Source: Flavobacterium bernardetii (GTDB lineage: Bacteria > Bacteroidota > Bacteroidia > Flavobacteriales > Flavobacteriaceae). Taken from it: a stretch of DNA of 64,000 bases. The notes beneath the pieces are model-generated. The model was given only the letters and a program-made list of their open reading frames with translations, was not told where the DNA came from and ran no database searches. The stretch is taken from the NCBI RefSeq assembly GCF_011305415.1, contig NZ_JAANOQ010000003.1, positions 124,001 to 188,000 on the forward strand, in the 5' to 3' direction. Of the stretch, positions 36,496-44,774 are shown piece by piece. Within the stretch, counting starts at the first letter, position 1; each line of letters begins with the position of its first letter. Made by a program: the position numbers and the translations under genes.

Positions 36496-36548
36496 AATAA
36501 TGCTCATTTTACCTAGAACAAAGGTCAAATTTTGTTTATAAGTAAAAT

Positions 36549-36562
36549 ATGATATTTGTCAT
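36549..36562 (-). promoter_or_regulatory. FNR/CRP-type site between ccoI and the CRP/FNR gene
   Basis: ATGATATTTGTCAT (centre 36555.5) lies between the divergent ccoI and CRP/FNR genes. For ccoI the centre is 36.5 bp from the G of GACCTTTG (minus strand, 36526-36519), which lacks the TA of the usual -7 box but keeps TTTG. For the + gene the site lies inside the -33 region of the TAAATTTG promoter at 36572-36579, where binding could repress. Confidence 0.7.
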
Positions 36563-36571
36563 ACAATTTCG

Positions 36572-36579
36572 TAAATTTG
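36572..36579 (+). promoter_or_regulatory. -7 promoter box for the CRP/FNR gene
   Basis: TAAATTTG matches TAnnTTTG, 26 bp before the start. The palindrome at 36549-36562 is centred only 23.5 bp from its last base, overlapping the -33 region, which favours autorepression. Confidence 0.55.
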
Positions 36580-36605
36580 TACCAACATCAATTAATTTTG
36601 TCTAA

Positions 36606-37283
36606 ATGGGTAAATGTGAACAATGTATAGTAAGAGAGTTTAGTGCTTTAAAAGCATTAAATAAGGACGAATTAATTAGAATAGCAGATTGTAAAACTTC
36701 TTATACCGTTAAAAAAGGAGAGACTATTTTTGATGAAGGCGATTCTTTAAACGGAATTTATTGCATTAAAGATGGCGTTTGTAAATTGTCAAAACTTAGC
36801 GATAACGGAAAAGACCAAATTGTAAAATTGGTTAAAAAAGGAGAATTGTTGGGTCAGCGTTCTTTAATTAGTGAAGAAACTACCAATTTGAGTGCCGTAG
36901 CCATTGAAGACATGCAGGTTTGTTATATTCCAAAACAAGAAATTTTACAGTTTTTTAATGAGAACAATCAGTTTTCATTGAACATGATGAAATCTGTTTG
37001 TGGTGATTTAAAAGATGCCGATGATGGAATGGTGAATTTGGCTCAGAAAACTGTAAAACAACGTTTAGCAGAAACTTTATTGAAATTAGAATCCGATTTT
37101 GGAAACAATGAAGATGGTAGTTTAAAATTACAATTGTCTCGTGATGAAATTGCTGGATTGATTGGAACAGCCACAGAAAGTTGTATCCGATTATTGTCTG
37201 AATTTAATAAAGAAGGTTGGATTGCTTTACAAGGTAAAAAAATTACGATTACAAATAAGAAAGAGTTACAAAAAATGATTTAA
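36606..37283 (+). CDS. CRP/FNR-family transcription regulator
   Basis: 225 residues. An N-terminal cyclic-nucleotide-type sensor barrel (VKKGETIFDEGD, YCIKDGVCKLSK, GELLGQRSLI) joins by a long helix to a winged HTH (LSRDEIAGLIGTATESCIRLLSEF) with the Glu/Arg pair that reads TGA half-sites. Cysteines 4, 7 and 29 form an FNR-like N-terminal cluster, so an iron-sulfur oxygen sensor is possible, though the fourth ligand is uncertain (Cys53, Cys59 and others occur). Divergent from ccoI; the likely regulator of the cco and hemN boxes. Confidence 0.93.
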   Translation: MGKCEQCIVREFSALKALNKDELIRIADCKTSYTVKKGETIFDEGDSLNGIYCIKDGVCKLSKLSDNGKDQIVKLVKKGELLGQRSLISEETTNLSAVAIEDMQVCYIPKQEILQFFNENNQFSLNMMKSVCGDLKDADDGMVNLAQKTVKQRLAETLLKLESDFGNNEDGSLKLQLSRDEIAGLIGTATESCIRLLSEFNKEGWIALQGKKITITNKKELQKMI

Positions 37284-37296
37284 ATGAATTTTACAT

Positions 37297-39792
37297 TTAA
37301 TAATTAAGAGAAGCTCCAACGCCAAAACCCATATCACTATCATAATGTGTACGAAAACTAAAGTTTCTTTTTATAATATATCGTAAACCAGCCATATATT
37401 CTTTATCGGTATTCCACATCAAATCCATTCGTACTCTTTTAGAAACAGGAATATCCATTCGTTCTAACTGAAATCTGAAATTTCCATCTGTAAATACTTC
37501 AGCTTGTGCTTTTACTAGCATTGGTAAAGTATATTCTACACCAGCGCTAAAAACAGAACGATTGTCTTTTGTATTGGATTGGTTGAAAAGATTTTCTTCC
37601 ATTTCGCCTTCTTCCATTTTTCTATAGCGCCAATCGAAACCTACAAAAGGCATCAGCCATTGCATTTTTCCAATATATCTACCAATGTGCGTTTCTGTTT
37701 CATAACCATGATGATCATTATACCCTAATCGCCATTCTGTACCGATGCTCCAACGGGTATTGCTCAACATTGCCATACCATCCATTCCGTTAGTTGCAAA
37801 ATCGTTTTCTGCCATAAAATGGGGAGCTCTATCATCTGCAAATAACTTTCTTTGGGCTAATTTCGGATTTGGAATTAATGGATTTGGCGCTTGATTTTCA
37901 TAAGTAAAAATTCTTCCCATTCCAGCCATCATATGATATAAAATATGACAATGAAAAAACCAATCACCTTCTGCATTAGCATTGAATTCAATCACGTCAG
38001 TTTCCATTGGCATGATATCAATAATGTTTTTTAGCGGCGCAAAATCCTCTTGACCATTTAAAATTCTAAAATCGTGACCGTGCAAGTGCATTGGATGTCG
38101 CATCATAGAGCCATTATACAAAGTGATTCTAACATTTTCTCCTTTTTTAATTAGGATTTTATCCGTTTCAGAAACTACTTTATTGTCTAAACTCCAAACG
38201 TATCGGTTCATATTTCCTGATAATTCAAATCGTAATTCTTTTACAGGTGCGTCTTTTGGGAGTGTGGTTTGTGTTGGCGACTTCAGCATCGCATAGTTTA
38301 AAGTTGTAATATCAGAAAGTTCATTGCTATTATAATCATCTTCAGTCATTTTTTTATCGCTTCTGACTTCTGTTTCACCAGTAATTTCGGGATACATTAC
38401 TACATTCATATCCATTTGATTGTAGGACATTTTCATACCCATATCATCTAAATCGCCATTCATTTTCATCATGCTGTTCATCATTTTCATACCTTCAAAA
38501 TATTTCAATTTTGGAAGAGGTGAAACCAGTTGTTTTATTCCGTCACCAATAAATAAAGATGCCGATTTTGTTCTGTCTTCTGCAGTTGCTAAAAATTCAA
38601 AAGCTGTTTTATCAGCCGGAATGGTAACAATTACATCATACGTTTCAGAAACAGCAATGAGTAATCTATCCACTTCAACAGGTTCTACATCGTTTCCATC
38701 ATTGGCAACAACTGTAATTTTTCCACCTGCATACGTTAACCAAAAGTAAGTAGATGCGCCACCATTAGATATGCGCAATCGGATTTTATCACCACCTTTA
38801 AATTGTGAAAGTTGACTTTCATTTTTACCATTAATGAGAAATTTATCGTAATAAACATCGCTTACATCCATGGCATTCATTCGTTTCCATTCGTTTGTTA
38901 CTTTCGTTTTAAAATGTCCTTGTTGAATAGCTTCTGCATAACTTTGAGTAGTTCCTTTCTTGATAGCAAACCAATCTGTGGCATTGTGTAGCATACGATG
39001 CACATTTTCGGGTTTGACATCTGTCCATTCACTTAAAATCACAGGAATTGTTGGTAAATCATCGATTCCGTTTCTAAAAGTTTCGTCTTCATTTTTTTTG
39101 TTTAAAATCATAGAACCATACATCCCAATTTGTTCCTGCAATCCCGAATGACTATGATACCAATGTGTTCCGTGTTGGATAATTGGAAAAGTATATTTAT
39201 GCGTTGTACCTGGTTCAATAGGCATTTGAGTTAAATTTGGAACGCCATCTTCTTTATTAGGTAAAAATAAGCCGTGCCAATGTAAAGAAGTACTTTCTTT
39301 CAATTCGTTATGGACATAAATTTCTGCCGTATCGCCTTCAGTAAAAGTTAAAGTTGGCATTGGAATTTGTCCATTAACAGCAATGGCTCTTTTGGATTTG
39401 TTTCCTATATTTACAAGAGTGTCTCGAACATATAGATCGTATCGAACTGTTTTAGGAATGGTTTTGGTTACGATTTTAATTTCAGTTTTAGTCTCGTCTT
39501 TTGGAGTTTCCGAAATTTCCGAAATTTCTTTTTTGGGTTCAGAAACTTCTTTTTTAGGAGTTATGATTACTTTTTTGGTTACAATTGGTTTTTTGATTAC
39601 CGTTTTTTGAGTGGTTTTTACTTTTTCTTTAACCAAAGCCATTCCACATTTTGGACATTTCCCGGGTTTCTTTTCGTGAATTTCTGGATGCATCACACAA
39701 GTGTAAAACGTTTCTTGCGCTACTTTTTTGGTTTGAGCATGAGTAAAAATCCCAATTGAAAGCAGAAAGACTATTTGAATTATTTTTTTCAT
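37297..39792 (-). CDS. Multicopper oxidase fused to a CopB-like barrel
   Basis: 831 residues in four parts. Signal peptide (1-19); a heavy-metal-binding domain YTCVMHPEIHEKKPGKCPKCG (about 29-50); a low-complexity Lys/Glu/Thr linker (58-115); a three-cupredoxin multicopper oxidase with HWHG, HYHSH, HPMHLHGH and HCHILYHMMAGM copper ligands (about 120-625); and a C-terminal beta-rich part (640-831) with alternating aromatic strands like CopB porins. A Met-rich stretch (MMNSMMKMNGDLDDMGMKM) matches copper-resistance CopA proteins. Probably oxidises Cu(I) in the periplasm. Confidence 0.9.
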   Translation of the reverse strand: MKKIIQIVFLLSIGIFTHAQTKKVAQETFYTCVMHPEIHEKKPGKCPKCGMALVKEKVKTTQKTVIKKPIVTKKVIITPKKEVSEPKKEISEISETPKDETKTEIKIVTKTIPKTVRYDLYVRDTLVNIGNKSKRAIAVNGQIPMPTLTFTEGDTAEIYVHNELKESTSLHWHGLFLPNKEDGVPNLTQMPIEPGTTHKYTFPIIQHGTHWYHSHSGLQEQIGMYGSMILNKKNEDETFRNGIDDLPTIPVILSEWTDVKPENVHRMLHNATDWFAIKKGTTQSYAEAIQQGHFKTKVTNEWKRMNAMDVSDVYYDKFLINGKNESQLSQFKGGDKIRLRISNGGASTYFWLTYAGGKITVVANDGNDVEPVEVDRLLIAVSETYDVIVTIPADKTAFEFLATAEDRTKSASLFIGDGIKQLVSPLPKLKYFEGMKMMNSMMKMNGDLDDMGMKMSYNQMDMNVVMYPEITGETEVRSDKKMTEDDYNSNELSDITTLNYAMLKSPTQTTLPKDAPVKELRFELSGNMNRYVWSLDNKVVSETDKILIKKGENVRITLYNGSMMRHPMHLHGHDFRILNGQEDFAPLKNIIDIMPMETDVIEFNANAEGDWFFHCHILYHMMAGMGRIFTYENQAPNPLIPNPKLAQRKLFADDRAPHFMAENDFATNGMDGMAMLSNTRWSIGTEWRLGYNDHHGYETETHIGRYIGKMQWLMPFVGFDWRYRKMEEGEMEENLFNQSNTKDNRSVFSAGVEYTLPMLVKAQAEVFTDGNFRFQLERMDIPVSKRVRMDLMWNTDKEYMAGLRYIIKRNFSFRTHYDSDMGFGVGASLNY

Positions 39793-39794
39793 TT

Positions 39795-40508
39795 TTAAAT
39801 TAAATTTAAAATCATTATTCCGCTCATAACTATCATTAAAGCATCTTCAATAATGGTTACTGTGCTCATCGGTAAATTGAAAATCGCACCTAAACAGGCA
39901 CATTGGATTTTCTTTTTGTTTAAAACCGATTGTAAAACACCAATAATACTAACCGACATTACAATGAATGTAACGGAATTTGTTAGCAACGGATTAAAAT
40001 TAATCAAAAAAGCAATACCTAAAGCTAATTCAATTAAGGCATAAATATATCCCCAAACTGGAATTTTCTTAGCCAAAACATCATACATCACATAACTTTC
40101 TGCAAATCCTTTCAGATTTAGTAATTTGAAAAAAGAAAAAACCAAAAAGAAGCCTGCCATAAAATGCTGCATTCCTTCCATAATATTAATTTTTTCATTT
40201 TTAAACTGAATTAAAACAGTTATTAAACTGATGTAAAAGAAAATTAATAAAATAGGTTTATAGGTTTCAAACCATGATTTTGCTTGCTCTTCCATTTCGT
40301 TATGATGAATGGCAGAGATTTTATATTTTGAATCTAACGCTTTTTGCAAATCGGTTAAAGCAATATGTTTATCCATTGTTATTGTTGCCGAATTTTCTTC
40401 TTTTGAAACTTCAACGGCAGTTACATTTTCAACTAGTAGTAAAGCCGATTTTACTTTTGATTCGCAACTAGTGCAAGTCATTCCTGTTATTTGATATTTG
40501 TGTACCAT
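39795..40508 (-). CDS. HMA domain fused to MauE/DoxX-type membrane protein
   Basis: 237 residues. Residues 1-70 are a heavy-metal-associated domain with GMTCTSC (Cys12/Cys15). Residues about 88-237 have four or five membrane helices with CACLGAIF, a MauE-like redox pair. The gene lies 2 bp upstream of the multicopper oxidase and so is very probably cotranscribed. It could bind copper at the N-terminus and pass electrons or metal across the membrane; the mechanism is inference. Confidence 0.85.
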   Translation of the reverse strand: MVHKYQITGMTCTSCESKVKSALLLVENVTAVEVSKEENSATITMDKHIALTDLQKALDSKYKISAIHHNEMEEQAKSWFETYKPILLIFFYISLITVLIQFKNEKINIMEGMQHFMAGFFLVFSFFKLLNLKGFAESYVMYDVLAKKIPVWGYIYALIELALGIAFLINFNPLLTNSVTFIVMSVSIIGVLQSVLNKKKIQCACLGAIFNLPMSTVTIIEDALMIVMSGIMILNLI

Positions 40509-40602
40509 CTTTCTTGTTTTTTAATTGTTATTAATAATGGGACAAAGTTCAGACTGAATGACAAATTATTGTTTACATAATTTTAGGTAAAATTTTTAAC
40601 AT

Positions 40603-41163
40603 TTATAAATCTTCTATTTGTTTTCGTTTATTGTTTTTTAATTGTTTGAAATAGGTAGGAGAAAAGCCCGTAACCTTTTTAAATTGATTACTTAAATGTG
40701 ACACACTGCTATAATTTAATTGAAAAGCAATTTCGCTTAAATTCATTTCATCATACATTAATAATTCTTTTACTTTTTCTATTTTTTGATGGATAAAGTA
40801 TTTTTCAATAGTAGTGTTTTCTACTTCCGAAAATAAATTGCTAATGGTATTATAATCTTGAGATAAATGACCCACAATATAATCAGAAAGATTGGAGTTG
40901 ATATTGTTATTCTTGGTATGAACTAAATCAATGATTAGTAATTTTATTTTTTCTATAATCCTACTTTTTTTGTCGTCAATTAATTCAAATCCAAATAGTT
41001 TTAAATGATGGGCAATTTCTTTTTTTTGTAAATCTGAGATTTCTGAAATGGTTTCAACTTCTCCTAATTCAACAGAAAACAATTGAAGTCCGAGCTTTTC
41101 CAACTCGGACTTCACAACCATTTTACAACGACTACAAACCATGTTTTTGATGTATAGTTTCAT
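40603..41163 (-). CDS. AraC-type regulator with an N-terminal metal-binding domain
   Basis: 186 residues. Residues 1-70 resemble an HMA domain (KNMVCSRCKMVVKSEL, Cys10/Cys13) and residues about 85-180 hold the AraC DNA-binding domain, with two HTH units (MNLSEIAFQLNYSSVSHLSNQFKKVTGFSPTYFKQ). A metal-binding sensor fused directly to AraC would turn copper binding into transcription control. Lies next to the copper genes on the same strand. Sensor metal is inferred. Confidence 0.85.
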   Translation of the reverse strand: MKLYIKNMVCSRCKMVVKSELEKLGLQLFSVELGEVETISEISDLQKKEIAHHLKLFGFELIDDKKSRIIEKIKLLIIDLVHTKNNNINSNLSDYIVGHLSQDYNTISNLFSEVENTTIEKYFIHQKIEKVKELLMYDEMNLSEIAFQLNYSSVSHLSNQFKKVTGFSPTYFKQLKNNKRKQIEDL

Positions 41164-41188
41164 ATTGATTTAACTGTTATTTACTTTC

Positions 41189-41446
41189 TTATTTTTCAAC
41201 TGGTTCAGTTAATTTCATACCACATTTTGAGCAAGTATCATTTAATTTACCTTGAACTTCTGGATGCATGGAGCAAGCAAACATTTTTGTGTCATGGCTC
41301 ATTTTCATAGAATCCATTTCCATTTCCATAGCCATACTATCATTTTCCAATTTTTCAATTGTATTTGTTGTGTTTTCATTGTTTTTTTGATTACAAGAAA
41401 CCAATACTGCTGCCATTATAAAGGCTAAAAAGATTGTTTTTTTCAT
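41189..41446 (-). CDS. Small lipoprotein with heavy-metal-binding domain
   Basis: 85 residues. Lipobox in MKKTIFLAFIMAAVLVSC (Cys18), then a Met/Asp/Ser-rich linker (SMAMEMEMDSMKMSH) and a C-terminal domain ACSMHPEVQGKLNDTCSKCGMK, the same motif as in the multicopper oxidase N-terminus. Copper-binding periplasmic or outer-membrane lipoprotein. The start region contains three tandem copies of AAAAATGAAA, so initiation could shift; MKKTIF gives a normal lipoprotein signal. Starts 25 bp upstream of the AraC gene. Confidence 0.85.
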   Translation of the reverse strand: MKKTIFLAFIMAAVLVSCNQKNNENTTNTIEKLENDSMAMEMEMDSMKMSHDTKMFACSMHPEVQGKLNDTCSKCGMKLTEPVEK

Positions 41447-41470
41447 TTTTTTTCATTTTTTTTCATTTTT
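41441..41470. repeat. Triplicated start-codon decamer
   Basis: TTTCATTTTT is repeated exactly three times; read on the minus strand this is AAAAATGAAA x3, placing three ATG codons 10 bp apart, each in a different frame. The copy nearest the gene (41446) is the true start. Slippage would add or remove upstream ATG decoys. Confidence 0.9.
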
Positions 41471-41523
41471 TTTATCAATATTAAATACTTGTTTCATGTA
41501 TTTAATATTGATATGATTATTTT

Positions 41524-41829
41524 TTACATTCTACATGCATCTGCACATTTTTTGCAAGCTTCTGCACATTTTTTACAGCATTCCATATCGTGTTTGTTGC
41601 ACTCGTTGGCACAATCTTCACAACATTTAACACATAACGCACAAAGGGCATCGGCAAATTTAGAGCCTCTTGCACATAATTTTGCACAAAGAGCACAAAT
41701 GTCAGCACAATCACGACATAGTTTAACGCATTCTGCGTGTCCATCCATTATTAAACATTCCGAGGAACATTTTTCACATTCAACCATACAAGCTAAACAC
41801 GCTTCAATACTTATATTGACATTTTTCAT
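41524..41829 (-). CDS. Cysteine-rich four-helix-bundle copper storage protein
   Basis: 101 residues with 23 cysteines, spaced as CxxxC and CxxC along helices (EACLACMVECEKC, KLCRDCADICALCAKLC, CALCVKCCEDC, CCKKCAEACKKCADAC). This is the pattern of Csp/DUF326 four-helix-bundle proteins that hold many Cu(I) ions in the core. It has no signal peptide, so it is a cytoplasmic Csp3-like store. Located among the copper genes. Family call strong from the cysteine pattern. Confidence 0.93.
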   Translation of the reverse strand: MKNVNISIEACLACMVECEKCSSECLIMDGHAECVKLCRDCADICALCAKLCARGSKFADALCALCVKCCEDCANECNKHDMECCKKCAEACKKCADACRM

Positions 41830-41936
41830 TTTATGAATTTATTAACCGTAGATTAATTTCTACAAATAAAATTACATCTTAATAATGTTTATAGTATTAC
41901 AGATTTATTTGTTTAAGTTGTATAATTCATACTAAA

Positions 41937-42752
41937 TTATTTTTTACTTTTTAAATCGAAAAAAGTATAATATAAGTTGAAATAAAAGCCATTTGGAGCG
42001 GTTCTTAACATAGAACTTACCAATTCATGTCTGTAAGCAAAATCCAAACGTGCTTGACTATTGAAAATAAATTGTACAGCTGGCATTACATCCAAATAAG
42101 ATCTGCCATTTTCATTAATAGTTTGTCCAACAAATTCAACCATCAAATTGATGTTGGTTTGCTTAAAACTAGTATACTTTTTTGGATACATCAATTTACC
42201 AAAAGAAAGTGTATAATTAGTTGCATTATCGCCAATATTATCTGGAAATAGATAATTAGGTTTGTTGTCTAATGCTTTCTCAAAACTTACTGAAGAACTT
42301 ATAGCTACTTTTTTAATCAATTTTGTAGCAATTATTCCGGTTTCAAAACCAGAATTGTGCCCTAAAATTTCAATTTGTTCTTGATGAATATCCGAATTAT
42401 TGAAACTATATCTTCCATAAGCAGCTAATCTGAAATGACTATTTAAATCATCCGTTGAATGAAAACGATATTTTGTATAAAAACTACCACCTTCTGTAAC
42501 CAAATCGTTATTTCTATTACTTACAAAAGCAGAAGCACGAAACATTAAATTTTTATTTAAACCATACGTTACTTCAGGCATAAAATGGTAATTGTAACCT
42601 GATTCAAATTTTTCTTTAAAAGCGGATTGCATTATGTTAACCGCAAGTGAATTTGCTGGTACATTACTAGCTGGATCGGTAACTACAAATAACTCTTGAC
42701 TAAAAATATTTTGGGAATTTATTACAAGAAACAATAAAAGAATTTTTCTCAT
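41937..42752 (-). CDS. Outer-membrane beta-barrel protein, copper cluster
   Basis: 271 residues. A signal peptide (MRKILLLFLVINSQNIFS) is followed by alternating aromatic strands (GYNYHFMPEVTYGLNKNLMFRAS, FYTKYRFH, HFRLAAYGRYSF) that fit an outer-membrane barrel. Ends LYYTFFDLKSKK. The gene overlaps the HMA gene at its start (42752), so they are coupled. The role is unknown; the neighbourhood suggests metal efflux or sensing at the outer membrane. Confidence 0.75.
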   Translation of the reverse strand: MRKILLLFLVINSQNIFSQELFVVTDPASNVPANSLAVNIMQSAFKEKFESGYNYHFMPEVTYGLNKNLMFRASAFVSNRNNDLVTEGGSFYTKYRFHSTDDLNSHFRLAAYGRYSFNNSDIHQEQIEILGHNSGFETGIIATKLIKKVAISSSVSFEKALDNKPNYLFPDNIGDNATNYTLSFGKLMYPKKYTSFKQTNINLMVEFVGQTINENGRSYLDVMPAVQFIFNSQARLDFAYRHELVSSMLRTAPNGFYFNLYYTFFDLKSKK

Positions 42753-43249
42753 TAGTTTAAAATTTTAATGTGAAAATCATCTTCGCTATTTGCCATATAA
42801 GTAGCAATATCCTTATATGATTTAGATAATTTTTTAAATTCTTTTTCTGTCACATACCCTTTATCAACAACTTGAAATTGAACTTCCGCTGTGTCACTTT
42901 TTTTGGCATTAACTAAAATAAAAGAGCTATTGCTGATAGTTTCTGATTTTGCAGTTAATATCAATGATCCAATGAAAAAACCTGCTTTTTCAACTTTTTC
43001 TTTAAATATTTTTGGACTTAATTCATTTCCTTCTTTAAGTGTTACGGTAAATGTATTTGTATTTAAATCGGTTTCTACATTAGAAACTTCTGGTAATGCT
43101 TTAAGTTGTTTATTTATAGCATTTGAACACATGGAACAAGTTAAACCCGTTGCTCTAATTTCTGCTTTAACAATTTGTGCATTACTTTTCATTGAAAACA
43201 TCAAAACCATTGATGCTATTACCATATAAACTTTATTTATTTTTTTCAT
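42752..43249 (-). CDS. Periplasmic HMA-domain protein
   Basis: 165 residues. Signal peptide (1-24, ending SNAQ) followed by an HMA domain with ATGLTCSMCSNAI (Cys38/Cys41) and a beta-rich C-terminal part with unknown role. Periplasmic Cu(I) chaperone is the most likely function. It shares a base with the barrel gene, and 1 bp separates it from the TlpA-like gene upstream, so the four genes 44582-41937 are probably one transcript. Confidence 0.8.
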   Translation of the reverse strand: MKKINKVYMVIASMVLMFSMKSNAQIVKAEIRATGLTCSMCSNAINKQLKALPEVSNVETDLNTNTFTVTLKEGNELSPKIFKEKVEKAGFFIGSLILTAKSETISNSSFILVNAKKSDTAEVQFQVVDKGYVTEKEFKKLSKSYKDIATYMANSEDDFHIKILN

Positions 43250-43250
43250 T

Positions 43251-43715
43251 TTACTTTTCTATTAATTTAATTATTTCTTCTTCTGTTGGGTTTTTTGCAA
43301 TTAGAATACCTTCTTGATTGAACAAATATTTCGATGGTATTTCATCTACACCAAATTGTAAAGCTGTGTCAGCATCAAAACCCTTGGAATCTATCAATTG
43401 GGTAAATTTAATTTTATCTTTTTCAATAGCTTTAAGCCATTTGTTTACATCTGTATCAATTGAGATTCCTATAATTTCAATTTTATCTTGACTGATATCA
43501 TTATGTAATTTAACTAATTTTTTATTACCTAAACGACACGGTGCACACCAAGATGCCCAAAAATCTATAAGTACATATTTCCCTTTAAAAGAGGTAATGT
43601 TCACATCTTTATTATCACTGTTTTTGAGTGTAATTGACGGTAGTGTATCACCAACTTTAATTTGTGCAGTAGCTAAATTAGCAATTAATAAAAAAACAAA
43701 AACTATTATTCTCAT
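43251..43715 (-). CDS. TlpA-like thiol-disulfide oxidoreductase
   Basis: 154 residues. Signal peptide (MRIIVFVFLLIANLATAQ) followed by a thioredoxin-fold domain with DFWASWCAPCRLGN (CxxC with Ala-Pro) and the cis-Pro region VDEIPSKYLFN. Probably keeps the HMA cysteines of the neighbouring copper proteins reduced. 1 bp from the next gene; 6 bp from the previous one. Confidence 0.88.
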   Translation of the reverse strand: MRIIVFVFLLIANLATAQIKVGDTLPSITLKNSDNKDVNITSFKGKYVLIDFWASWCAPCRLGNKKLVKLHNDISQDKIEIIGISIDTDVNKWLKAIEKDKIKFTQLIDSKGFDADTALQFGVDEIPSKYLFNQEGILIAKNPTEEEIIKLIEK

Positions 43716-43721
43716 TTTAAA

Positions 43722-44582
43722 TTATTTTATAGTTTCAATGGTTTTACCACAAGTTAACATCATGGAACCATAATAAGGGTTTTTCACTGCATTTTCTTTG
43801 CTTAACCAATTAGCACCTTTTCCGTCGTTTGCCATTGGGCAATTTTGGTAGTAAATTGGAGTTTCTGGTTTTGAAATTTTAATTAATTCGTACATTTTTA
43901 CAGAAAGTGTATCAAAATAATCTCTTTGAACTTTGATGTCTTTTGTTTCCGAAATAAGCTTAGTTTCTTCTTTCAAATTTTTTACTACTTTCATCCAAAC
44001 TACGTGAACGTCCGCTTTTAAATTCTCCATTTTAACAGCATTTATTTCTGAAAGTAATTTGGTAGCATTTGTTGATGCTGAATTCCCATCTGATTTTACT
44101 AAAGCATTTTTTACCAAAAAGTAATTGTCAAAAATAGTTTCTAGCTGATTTTTATCTTGAGCTTCTTTAGAAGTAGTATCGTGTCCAGAATGATTTTTGT
44201 TTGTAGTTTCCGATTTTATTTCTTCGGTTACAGCAACTTTAGCAACTCTTTCATATTGACAACAACCATGAAGATTATCATACACATCATATGGAGCAAG
44301 AAATTTATCACTATCATAACCAGCTAATGCAATTCTCTTTAGTATTTCGTCTTGATTTGTTTTAGTTGCATCATAAGTTAAAGTTGCCATCTGAGTTTCT
44401 TGATTCCAATCAACTGTAGCAACCTTTTTGATAGTTCCTGCTTTTTCAATTTTGGTTTCGCACATCCCACAGTTACCATAGATTTTAACTATTTCAGTTT
44501 TTGAATTTTTAATTTGTGCATTGACTGTAATAGATAGCAATACAAAAGTTGCTACCATTATATTTTTAAATGAATTTTTCAT
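43722..44582 (-). CDS. HMA plus DUF3347 periplasmic protein
   Basis: 286 residues. Signal peptide (1-22), an HMA-like domain with YGNCGMCETKIEK (Cys38/Cys41), a linker with HSGHDTT, and a DUF3347 domain (about 145-286) with a NCPMANDGKGANWLS motif. DUF3347 occurs in Bacteroidota copper-efflux adaptors. First gene of the copper operon; the palindrome at 44601-44621 lies upstream. Confidence 0.85.
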   Translation of the reverse strand: MKNSFKNIMVATFVLLSITVNAQIKNSKTEIVKIYGNCGMCETKIEKAGTIKKVATVDWNQETQMATLTYDATKTNQDEILKRIALAGYDSDKFLAPYDVYDNLHGCCQYERVAKVAVTEEIKSETTNKNHSGHDTTSKEAQDKNQLETIFDNYFLVKNALVKSDGNSASTNATKLLSEINAVKMENLKADVHVVWMKVVKNLKEETKLISETKDIKVQRDYFDTLSVKMYELIKISKPETPIYYQNCPMANDGKGANWLSKENAVKNPYYGSMMLTCGKTIETIK

Positions 44583-44600
44583 TTTAATAATGTATTAGTA

Positions 44601-44621
44601 ATCAAAGTGAATTACTTTGAT
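44601..44621 (-). promoter_or_regulatory. Candidate operator upstream of the HMA/DUF3347 operon
   Basis: ATCAAAGT-GAATT-ACTTTGAT is a perfect palindrome with 8-bp arms and a 5-bp spacer, 19 bp before the start at 44582. On the minus strand its TCACTTTG half resembles a -7 box, so a repressor bound here would block the promoter. No direct evidence which regulator binds. Confidence 0.5.
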
Positions 44622-44774
44622 AAGTTGATAAAAAAATAAATTTGAATAAATAACAGTTGGTAATAAATATTGATTACACATTAATTTGTGTTACAAAAAT
44701 TATTATAAAACTGGAATTTTTGTATAGCAAATGCTATGGAGATTTGACGCAATTATGGCTGTCAAAATTTGAAT

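Noticed and set aside
40555..40575. ATGACAAATTATTG upstream of the HMA-MauE gene as a fourth FNR-type box
   Set aside because: Only one half matches, and at the fixed 36.5-bp spacing from the nearest TTTG no TGA/TCA symmetry is present.
41489..41836. Plus-strand ORF of 115 residues rich in Ser, His and Leu
   Set aside because: It is the antisense shadow of the copper-storage gene at 41524-41829; the repeated cysteine codons produce the regular antisense pattern.
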